Source: an uncultured Gemmatimonadota bacterium (lineage in GTDB: Bacteria > Gemmatimonadota > Gemmatimonadetes > Gemmatimonadales > Gemmatimonadaceae). From it: a stretch of 5,744 nucleotides of DNA. This document shows positions 1-5,744 of the stretch, one piece after another; within the stretch, counting starts at the first letter, position 1, and each line of letters opens with the position of its first letter. Position numbers and translations under genes: made by a program. The notes beneath the pieces were generated by a model. That model did no database searches, was not told the origin of the DNA, and was given only the letters and a program-made list of their open reading frames with translations. Where the stretch lies: positions 1 through 5,744 of the forward strand of contig CAMPKM010000211.1 of assembly GCA_946887155.1 (NCBI GenBank), written 5' to 3'.

Positions 1-852
1 GTGTACCAGCATGGTTACCTGTTTCCGCACCTCTCGGTCGTCGAGAACCTGAGGTACGGCGCGCGGGACGAAGCCACGGTCGACGAACTCGTCAGGCGGC
101 TGGACATCGGTCCATTGCGGGAGCGCGACGTCCGCGCCCTGAGCGGTGGCGAGCGCCAACTGGTATCGCTGGCCCGCACGCTGGCACGCAGGCCGGCGGT
201 CATCCTGCTCGACGAGCCGTTCAGCGCCCTCGATCCTCGCCGTCGCGGCCGGACCCGCCGCGAAGTGCGCGCGCTCCATCGCGAGTGGGGATTCACCACG
301 CTGCAGGTAACCCATGACTTCACCGAAGCTGGCCTGCTTGGCGACGTCGCCGTGCTGCTCGATGCCGGCCGGGTGCTGCAGTACGGTCCCCCTGAACAGG
401 TGTTCCGCCGGCCGGCTTCTCCCTACATCGCCGAGTTCCTCGGTGCCGAAAACGTGTTCGCGGGCACGGCACGCAAGCTGGCGGACGCGAAGCCGGACTG
501 GCTGGACGGCGATCCCCACCTGGTGGCCGAGGGCAATCATGCCATCGAGTTCACCAGCGGCCCGTTGACGCTCTACACGGTGGGCAACACGCCGGAAGGC
601 CCGTGTTACGCCGTCGTCCGCTCCGAGGAGATCACGCTCTCCCTCGAGCCCCAGTCGACCTCGGCCCGCAACCTGTTCCGCGGCCGCGTCACGGAAGTAG
701 GCGCGTTAGGCGCCTTTGCCCGGGTCTCCCTCGACGTCGACGGCGTCCCCCTCGTTGCCGCGATCACGACCCGCTCGGCGCAGGAGATGGACCTGAAAGA
801 AGGTTCATTGGTCTATGCCACCTTCAAGGCTTTGGGCGTTCATCTCTGCTGA
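1..852 (+). CDS. ABC transporter ATP-binding protein, molybdate/tungstate-like (5' partial)
   Basis: ATPase subunit of an ABC importer that would power uptake of a small solute from the cytoplasmic face of the membrane. The visible 283 residues start inside the Q-loop (YQHGYLFPHLSV, residues 2-13). They continue with the signature LSGGERQ (47-53), Walker B ILLDEPFSALD (68-78, catalytic Glu72) and the H-loop His105 in VTHDF. After a linker, residues about 219-283 (from SARNLFRG to VYATFKALGVHL) form a TOBE domain of the ModC/WtpC type. The Walker A segment, usually 40-50 residues further upstream, is missing because the gene is cut by the window edge; the GTG at base 1 is an internal Val codon, not the start. 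A single C-terminal TOBE domain with this ending favours molybdate or tungstate, but other anions or a spermidine/iron-type importer cannot be excluded without the permease and binding protein. It converges on the suf operon. ABC ATPase: very sure; substrate: inference. Confidence 0.9.
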   Translation: MYQHGYLFPHLSVVENLRYGARDEATVDELVRRLDIGPLRERDVRALSGGERQLVSLARTLARRPAVILLDEPFSALDPRRRGRTRREVRALHREWGFTTLQVTHDFTEAGLLGDVAVLLDAGRVLQYGPPEQVFRRPASPYIAEFLGAENVFAGTARKLADAKPDWLDGDPHLVAEGNHAIEFTSGPLTLYTVGNTPEGPCYAVVRSEEITLSLEPQSTSARNLFRGRVTEVGALGAFARVSLDVDGVPLVAAITTRSAQEMDLKEGSLVYATFKALGVHLC

Positions 853-861
853 CGCTGTTTT

Positions 862-960
862 AACCGCCAAGGACGCCGAGAACGCCAAGGTTGCGCGACC
901 CGGGAAAGCAAACGACATATGATGAGGTGACCTCGGCGTCGCCTGGCGTCCTTGGCGGTT
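862..960. repeat. Imperfect inverted repeat with 9-bp internal units; possible terminator between convergent genes
   Basis: Lies in the 149-bp gap between the ABC ATPase stop (850-852) and the sufU stop (1002-1004). Bases 862-877 (AACCGCCAAGGACGCC) are the exact reverse complement of 945-960. Pairing continues after a small internal mismatch: 882-890 against 931-939 matches at 8 of 9 positions, leaving a loop of about 40 nt (891-930). The left arm is itself three 9-bp units: CGCCAAGGA, CGCCGAGAA and CGCCAAGG (865-890). On the plus strand the right arm runs into a weak T-rich stretch (TTTGTCTT, 959-966), so termination of the ABC transcript is plausible. The minus strand has no T-run after the stem. 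Its position suits a transcription end for both genes, but the unit structure also fits a dispersed intergenic repeat. The rest of the gap (853-861, 961-1001) shows only a 10-bp palindrome at 989-998. Confidence 0.75.
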
Positions 961-1001
961 TGTCTTCTCGAGGCCCAATAACCACTACCAGCGCGCTGCT
1001 C

Positions 1002-1424
1002 CTAAGCCTTCCGCAGCCCTTCCTTGAGAGCGTGCCATGCCATGGTTGCGCACTTCACCCGTGCCGGGAACCTCGCGACTCCCGCAAACGCCCGAAGCGA
1101 CCCTAACGACTTGTCGGGCGGCGTCGCGGCCTTGCCCGTGACGAGGTCGTGAAAGCCCTCGTACAGCGCCGATGCTTCCTCCATCGTCTTTCCCTTGATG
1201 GCCTGGGTCATCATGGACGCCGAGGCCTTGGAGATCGCGCAGCCTTCGCCGGTGAACCTGATGTCGGTGATCACGTCGCCTTCGACCTTCACGTCGAGCG
1301 AAATCCGGTCGCCACAGAGCGGGTTGCGGCCGTCGACGTGCCGCGCACCCGGGATCTCTCCCCAGTTGCGCGGCGAACGGTTGTGGTCGAGGATCACTTC
1401 CTCGTACAGCGCGCCGAGATCCAT
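1002..1424 (-). CDS. sufU: SufU, zinc-dependent sulfur-transfer protein of the SUF system
   Basis: 140 residues, the normal SufU length. SufU accepts persulfide sulfur from SufS and passes it on towards the SufBCD scaffold in the cytoplasm; in characterised Gram-positive systems it binds zinc rather than acting as a scaffold. The expected ligands are visible: Cys37 and Asp39 in NPLCGD, Cys62 in GEGCAIS, and Cys125 in RVKCATM. The segment before Cys125 (about 97-120) carries the extra stretch that separates SufU from IscU, and the IscU-type LPPVK motif next to the last Cys is replaced by FPARVKC. The ATG shares one base with the sufS stop (TGATG). A GAGGTG ribosome site lies 8 nt upstream inside the end of sufS, so the two are probably translationally coupled. 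It is the last gene of the operon before the convergent intergenic repeat. The alternative name would be an IscU-like protein; the context and motifs favour SufU. Confidence 0.95.
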   Translation of the reverse strand: MDLGALYEEVILDHNRSPRNWGEIPGARHVDGRNPLCGDRISLDVKVEGDVITDIRFTGEGCAISKASASMMTQAIKGKTMEEASALYEGFHDLVTGKAATPPDKSLGSLRAFAGVARFPARVKCATMAWHALKEGLRKA

Positions 1425-2677
1425 CAGGTGAACACCTCGCGCACGCGTTCGAGGCCGGAGACGAGCGCCGACACTTCGTCCATGGTGTTGTACAGGTAGA
1501 ACGACGCCCGCGCGGTCGCGCCGCAGCCGTAGTGCGCCATCAGCGGCTGCGTGCAGTGGTGCCCGGCGCGGATCGCGATGCCATGCTGGTCGAGGATCGT
1601 GGCGATGTCGTGCGGATGCACGCCATCCATGGTGAAGCTGAGCACGCCCGCCTTTCCCGGCGCGGTGCCGACCAGGCGGATCCCCGGCAACGCGGAGACG
1701 CGCGCCGTCGCTTCCGCGAGCAGCGCATGTTCGTGCCGGCTGATGGCGTCGAGTCCTACTTGCTCGAGGTACTCGATCGCGGACCGGAAGGCGACGACGT
1801 CCGCGATGTTAGGCGTTCCCGCCTCGAACTTGGACGGCGCCTTCGCGTACGTCGTCTTCTCGATCGTGACCGTCTCGATCATGTCCCCGCCGCCCTGGTA
1901 CGGCGGCAGGCGATGGAACCAGTCGCCGCGCGCGTACAACACGCCGACGCCCGTCGGCCCCAGCATCTTGTGCGCCGAAAACGCCAGGAAGTCGCAGCCG
2001 ATCGACTGGACATCGATCGCGATGTGCGGCGCTGCCTGCGCGCCATCGAGGAGCACCGGCACGCCCTTCGCGTGCGCCATCTCGACGATGCGCCGGGCCG
2101 GGTTCACGGTGCCCAGCGAGTTCGATACCCATGACAGCGCCACGAGGCGCGTCTTCGGGCCGATCATCGACTCGAGCGCGTTCAGGTCGAGCTCACCGAT
2201 GTCCGTGACCGGCACCGCGCGAACCACGGCGCCCTGCCGCTGCGCCATCAACTGCCATGGGACGATGTTCGAGTGATGCTCCATCACCGAGATGAGGATC
2301 TCGTCGCCCGGCTTCACGAACGCCTGCCCGAACGTCGCCGCGACGAGGTTGATGCTCTCGGTCGTGTTGCGCGTGAACACGACCTCGTCATGCGACGCCG
2401 CGTTGATGAACCGGCGCACCGCTTCGCGCGTTTCATCGTAGCGGAGCGTCGCCAGCTCACTCAGGTAGTGCACCCCGCGGTGAATGTTGCCGTTCTCTTC
2501 CTCGTAATACCGCCGCAGCGCATCGATCACCTGCCGCGGCTTCTGGCTCGTGGCCGCGCTGTCGAGGTAGACCAGCGGCTTGCCTCTCGGCTTGATCGAG
2601 AGGATCGGGAAGTCTGCCCGTATCCTCTCTACGTCGAGAGTCGATGCGACTTCGGAAAGCTCAGTCAACGTTGCCAT
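1424..2677 (-). CDS. sufS: SufS, group II cysteine desulfurase
   Basis: 417 residues, usual SufS length. This PLP enzyme converts L-cysteine to L-alanine and leaves a persulfide on its active-site cysteine, which is then passed to SufU. Visible landmarks are LDSAATSQKP (38-47), TRNTTESIN (102-110), the cofactor-stacking pair in EHHSN (133-137), Asp211 in DGAQ, the Schiff-base Lys237 in FSAHKMLGPTG, Cys375 in RAGHHCTQP, and Arg390 in RASFYLYN. The short RAGHHC loop marks a group II (SufS/CsdA) rather than group I (IscS/NifS) enzyme. The ATG at 2677 is the earliest possible start, because an in-frame TGA lies three codons upstream. I see no clear Shine-Dalgarno in the 35-nt gap after sufD, which is AT-richer (about 43% GC) than its surroundings; the nearest purine-rich GAGGAG overlaps the sufD stop. 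One small oddity is Trp183 in SWVSNSLGT, where many homologues have His. Confidence 0.97.
   Translation of the reverse strand: MATLTELSEVASTLDVERIRADFPILSIKPRGKPLVYLDSAATSQKPRQVIDALRRYYEEENGNIHRGVHYLSELATLRYDETREAVRRFINAASHDEVVFTRNTTESINLVAATFGQAFVKPGDEILISVMEHHSNIVPWQLMAQRQGAVVRAVPVTDIGELDLNALESMIGPKTRLVALSWVSNSLGTVNPARRIVEMAHAKGVPVLLDGAQAAPHIAIDVQSIGCDFLAFSAHKMLGPTGVGVLYARGDWFHRLPPYQGGGDMIETVTIEKTTYAKAPSKFEAGTPNIADVVAFRSAIEYLEQVGLDAISRHEHALLAEATARVSALPGIRLVGTAPGKAGVLSFTMDGVHPHDIATILDQHGIAIRAGHHCTQPLMAHYGCGATARASFYLYNTMDEVSALVSGLERVREVFT
1433..1438 (-). promoter_or_regulatory. Ribosome binding site of sufU, inside sufS
   Basis: GAGGTG on the minus strand, 8 nt before the sufU ATG, supports that start. 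The core AGGTG is followed two bases later by its reverse complement CACCT (1426-1430), which reaches into the sufS stop codon. A short 4-bp stem could therefore partly cover the site until ribosomes finishing sufS open it. That last point is inference. Confidence 0.6.
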
Positions 2678-2712
2678 GGTTGATCAATACTCTGATTCGT
2701 TTTTACGGCTCC

Positions 2713-4017
2713 TCAGGCGTTCACGATACCAGTGAACCGCTCCAGCGTGAGCCGCTCGAGTCCCTCGCGAAGCGCATCCACCGGAATCGTCTCCAGCACC
2801 TCCGCCGCGAACGCATATGTCAGCAGCTTGCGCGCCTCAGCGTTAGGTATGCCCCGGCTCTTCATGTAGAAGAGCGCCGTTTCATCGATCCGCCCGACCG
2901 TCGCGCCGTGCGTGCACTTCACGTCGTCGGCGAAAATCTCCAGTTGCGGCTTGGTGTCGATGCGCGCGCGCTCCGACAGCAGCAGCGTGTTGTTGGTCTG
3001 CTTGCCGTCGGTCTTCTGCGCCACCGGATGCACGTACACCTTGCCGTTGAACACCCCGTGTGAGGCGTCGTCCAGCACGCCCTTGTACAACTCCCGGCTG
3101 TAACAGTCCGGCTGCGCGTGCTCGATGCGCGTCTGGTGATCGCAGTGCTGCCTGCCATCCAGCATGTACAGGCCGTTCAGCGTCGCGCCGCACCCCTGGC
3201 CGTGCAAGCCGGCATACACGTTGATCCGCGACGGGTGCGGACCTGTCGCAAACGAGAACGACACGAAGTGCGAATCCCGCTCCTGGTGCGCGACCGTCGT
3301 CCCCACGTGGAACGCATCGCGCGCGTCCTGCTGCAAACGGAAATGATGGAGCGTCGCACCGGGCCCGACCCACGCCTCGGTAACCGCGTTGGTGAAGTAC
3401 CGCGAGCCGCCCAGGGACGCGTACTGCTCGATCAGCGTCGCCTGCGCATTCGGCTCCGCCACCAGCAGGACGCGCGGATGACTCGCGCCACCGGCCGCCT
3501 CGCTATCGCTCAGGAACAGGAGCTGGATCGGCGTGTCGACCACCACCCCCTTCGGGATGTGCACCACCGCGCCGTCCTGCACCAGCGACGTGTTCAGCGC
3601 CGAGAACGCCTGAGCCGGGTCCTCGACATCCGCATAACGAGTCATGTGCCGTTCGAGGAGCGTCGGCTCCTCGCGCAGGGCGACCGCCAGGCTCATCACC
3701 TTCACCGATTCGAGCCCCTCGGTAACCGACAGCGCCGGCACATGCCGGCCGTTGACGAACACCAGGCGCGGCCAGTGCCGCTGGCCGAACAGCCACGGCG
3801 TCAACGCATCGGCGGTCACGCGACCAGCACCCGGCCGCATCGGGCCGAACGCGCCCTCCGCGATCGGCGCCGGATTGGTGAAGTGCCAGTCTTCGTTCCG
3901 CATCGTCGGGATGCCTGACGACTGGAAACTCGCCATCGCGTGCTCGCGGGCCGCCGTCAGCCACGACGGACCTTCCACCGGGGCGGTCGTGAATTGTTCG
4001 AGAAAGGCAGTGCTCAC
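2713..4017 (-). CDS. sufD: SufD, Fe-S cluster scaffold subunit
   Basis: 434 residues from the GTG at 4017. SufD pairs with SufB in the SufBC2D complex, where the SufB-SufD interface forms the cluster-building site. The C-terminal half has the beta-helix core typical of SufB/SufD: GATLNGLYMLDGRQH, then VFNGKVYVHPVAQKTDGKQ, then the diagnostic ADDVKCTHGATVGRID. In that motif Cys368 and His370 match the Cys358/His360 pair of E. coli SufD, the latter needed for cluster assembly. The start is placed at GTG 4017 because it lies one base after the sufC stop with GGGAG six bases upstream. An in-frame GTG at 4032 would add five residues but has its only purine-rich stretch directly abutting the start. 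The ending (RKLLTYAFAAEVL, then an R-rich tail) is ordinary. It lies between sufC and sufS in the same transcript. Family assignment is very sure, the exact start fairly sure. Confidence 0.96.
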   Translation of the reverse strand: MSTAFLEQFTTAPVEGPSWLTAAREHAMASFQSSGIPTMRNEDWHFTNPAPIAEGAFGPMRPGAGRVTADALTPWLFGQRHWPRLVFVNGRHVPALSVTEGLESVKVMSLAVALREEPTLLERHMTRYADVEDPAQAFSALNTSLVQDGAVVHIPKGVVVDTPIQLLFLSDSEAAGGASHPRVLLVAEPNAQATLIEQYASLGGSRYFTNAVTEAWVGPGATLHHFRLQQDARDAFHVGTTVAHQERDSHFVSFSFATGPHPSRINVYAGLHGQGCGATLNGLYMLDGRQHCDHQTRIEHAQPDCYSRELYKGVLDDASHGVFNGKVYVHPVAQKTDGKQTNNTLLLSERARIDTKPQLEIFADDVKCTHGATVGRIDETALFYMKSRGIPNAEARKLLTYAFAAEVLETIPVDALREGLERLTLERFTGIVNA

Positions 4018-4018
4018 G

Positions 4019-4777
<759 letters not shown>

Positions 4778-4778
4778 A

Positions 4779-4821
4779 GTGAAGTCGTGAAGTCGTGAAG
4801 TCGTGAAGTCGTGAAGTCGTG
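4779..4821. repeat. Perfect 8-bp tandem repeat, 5.4 copies, in front of sufC
   Basis: The unit GTGAAGTC on the plus strand (GACTTCAC in the sense of sufC) is repeated five times without a mismatch from 4779 to 4818, with three more bases to 4821. It ends one base before the sufC ATG and fills the place where a ribosome site is expected. Because 8 is not a multiple of 3, each unit shifts the frame. All three sense frames stay open and read the same eight-residue cycle (RLHDFTTS). Copy-number change by slippage is plausible for a repeat of this purity. Confidence 0.95.
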
Positions 4822-4844
4822 CCCCATGCCCCAAGCCCTATCCC
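4822..4844 (-). other. Putative G-quadruplex motif over the sufB stop codon
   Basis: On the coding (minus) strand there are four G-runs of 3, 3, 4 and 4 bases separated by three-base loops ATA, CTT and CAT. This satisfies the standard G3+N1-7 quadruplex pattern and would also be present in the mRNA. It includes the sufB TAG stop (4838-4840) and directly abuts the 8-bp tandem repeat. The regular 6-7 base spacing (plus-strand CCCCATG, CCCCAAG, CCCTAT, CCC) can equally be read as a degenerate tandem repeat. The pattern is seen directly; folding is inference. Confidence 0.6.
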
Positions 4845-5744
4845 ACCGAACCCTCGAGACTAATTCCAAGCAACTGCTGCGCTTCGAGCGCGAATTCCAT
4901 CGGAAGCTCCTTGAACACTTCGCGGCAGAACCCGCTGACGATCATCGACACCGCTTGCTCGCCGCTCAGTCCCCGCTGCTTGCAGTAGAAGATCTGGTCC
5001 TCCCCGATCTTCGACGTGCTGGCCTCGTGTTCCACGATCGCCGTGTTGTTGCCCACTTCGACGTACGGGAACGTGTGCGCGCCGCAGCGGTTCCCGATCA
5101 GCATCGAGTCGCACTGCGTATAGTTCCGCGCGCCCTCGGCTTTCGGCATGATCTTCACCCGGCCGCGGTAGCTGTTGTTGCCCTGGCCCGCCGAAATGCC
5201 CTTCGAGACGATGTTCGACTTCGTGTTGCGGCCGATGTGGATCATCTTCGTGCCGGTGTCGGCCTGCTGGTGATTGTTCACCACCGCCACCGAATAGAAC
5301 TCGCCGGTCGAGTTGTCGCCCTGGAGGATCACGCTGGGGTATTTCCAGGTGATCGCCGATCCCGTTTCGACCTGCGTCCACGAGATCTTCGCGCTTTCGA
5401 ACGCCTTGCCGCGCTTGGTGACGAAGTTGTAGATGCCGCCGACGCCGTTTTCGTCGCCGGCGTACCAGTTCTGCACTGTCGAGTACTTCACCGTCGCCCG
5501 GTCGAGCGCGACCAGCTCGACGACCGCCGCATGCAGCTGGTTCGTCGACCGCTTGGGCGCCGTGCATCCCTCGAGGTAGCTGACGTACGCGCCTTCGTCG
5601 GCGACGATCAGCGTGCGCTCGAACTGTCCCGTGTCGGCCGCGTTGATGCGGAAGTACGTCGACAATTCCATCGGGCAGCGCACGCCGCGCGGCACGTAGA
5701 CGAACGAGCCGTCGGAGAACACCGCCGAGTTGAGCGCGGCGAAG
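4838..5744 (-). CDS. sufB: SufB, Fe-S cluster scaffold subunit (5' partial)
   Basis: The C-terminal 301 residues of SufB, read from base 5743; about 160-190 N-terminal residues lie beyond the window edge, given a usual length near 470-495. The frame is open to the edge ([20 protein letters not shown]), so the GTG at 5722 is an internal Val. SufB is the main scaffold on which sulfur and iron meet, together with SufC and SufD. Numbered within the visible part, Cys211 in [10 protein letters not shown] matches E. coli Cys405, and Glu240 in VEHEAST matches Glu434; both are known to be needed for cluster formation. Other family landmarks are [41 protein letters not shown], and the C-terminal [18 protein letters not shown]. 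The stop is TAG, followed by the 60-nt repeat-bearing gap to sufC. As the most upstream gene visible it may be the first of the operon, but the promoter is not in view. Confidence 0.97.
   Translation of the reverse strand, partial: FAALNSAVFSDGSFVYVPRGVRCPMELSTYFRINAADTGQFERTLIVADEGAYVSYLEGCTAPKRSTNQLHAAVVELVALDRATVKYSTVQNWYAGDENGVGGIYNFVTKRGKAFESAKISWTQVETGSAITWKYPSVILQGDNSTGEFYSVAVVNNHQQADTGTKMIHIGRNTKSNIVSKGISAGQGNNSYRGRVKIMPKAEGARNYTQCDSMLIGNRCGAHTFPYVEVGNNTAIVEHEASTSKIGEDQIFYCKQRGLSGEQAVSMIVSGFCREVFKELPMEFALEAQQLLGISLEGSVG

Noticed and set aside
1..3. GTG at base 1 as the ABC ATPase start
   Set aside because: The protein would begin in the Q-loop without Walker A; the window edge cuts the gene.
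924..934. GAGGTGACCTC palindrome within the loop of the inverted repeat
   Set aside because: The one-base centre cannot form a hairpin, and nothing else supports a binding site.
989..998. CAGCGCGCTG palindrome just after the sufU stop
   Set aside because: A 10-bp palindrome without loop or T-run is unremarkable in GC-rich DNA and does not make a convincing terminator.
891..1106. 71-codon plus-strand frame covering the intergenic repeat
   Set aside because: It has a non-ATG start, runs through the repeat arm into the 3' end of sufU, and shows no homology that I recognise.
1532..2276. Two overlapping plus-strand frames opposite sufS
   Set aside because: They are shadows of a well-supported SufS with all catalytic residues, and carry no domain of their own.
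3118..3918. Arg/His-rich 266-codon frame on the plus strand
   Set aside because: It lies wholly opposite sufD; the Arg-rich composition is typical of a shadow frame in GC-rich DNA.
4778..4834. TTG start at 4834 giving SufC a 19-residue N-terminal extension
   Set aside because: The extension is encoded mostly by the 8-bp tandem repeat, whereas ATG 4777 gives a normal SufC N-terminus and length.

Overview
This window is GC-rich bacterial chromosomal DNA. It holds most of a SUF iron-sulfur cluster assembly operon on the minus strand and, facing it, the 3' part of an ABC-transporter ATPase gene on the plus strand. No phage, plasmid, transposase, CRISPR, tRNA or rRNA signal is visible. Codon use and the kinds of intergenic repeat fit a free-living, high-GC soil or sediment lineage. 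The repeats and the CCTAAC/GTTAGG words inside genes make me think of Gemmatimonadota, with Acidobacteriota as the alternative. That placement is an impression, not a demonstration.

Layout. 1-852 (+): C-terminal part of an ABC ATPase, from the Q-loop to a C-terminal TOBE domain, most like molybdate/tungstate-type importers; the Walker A part lies outside the window. 853-1001: the gap between two converging genes, dominated by an imperfect inverted repeat (862-960) whose arms are built from 9-bp units; it probably acts as a transcription end, or is a copy of a dispersed repeat. 1002-5744 (-): sufB (5' end cut by the window edge), sufC, sufD, sufS and sufU, all in one direction and tightly packed. 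sufC/sufD are 1 nt apart, sufD/sufS 35 nt apart, and sufS/sufU overlap by one base. The only odd junction is sufB/sufC (60 nt), which carries a G-quadruplex-type motif over the sufB stop codon and then a perfect 8-bp tandem repeat running to the sufC start codon.

How the genes work together. SufS takes sulfur from cysteine as a persulfide and SufU, a zinc protein, accepts it. The SufB-SufC-SufD scaffold builds the Fe-S cluster, with SufC as its ATPase. All catalytic or metal-binding residues I looked for are present in the visible parts, so the pathway looks intact. Sulfur transfer is of the SufU type (Firmicutes/Actinobacteria-like) rather than SufE, and no sufA, sufE, sufT or iscR/sufR is in the window.

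I do not see a new system. The points worth a second look are the repeat structures at the sufB/sufC junction and at the convergent 3' ends.
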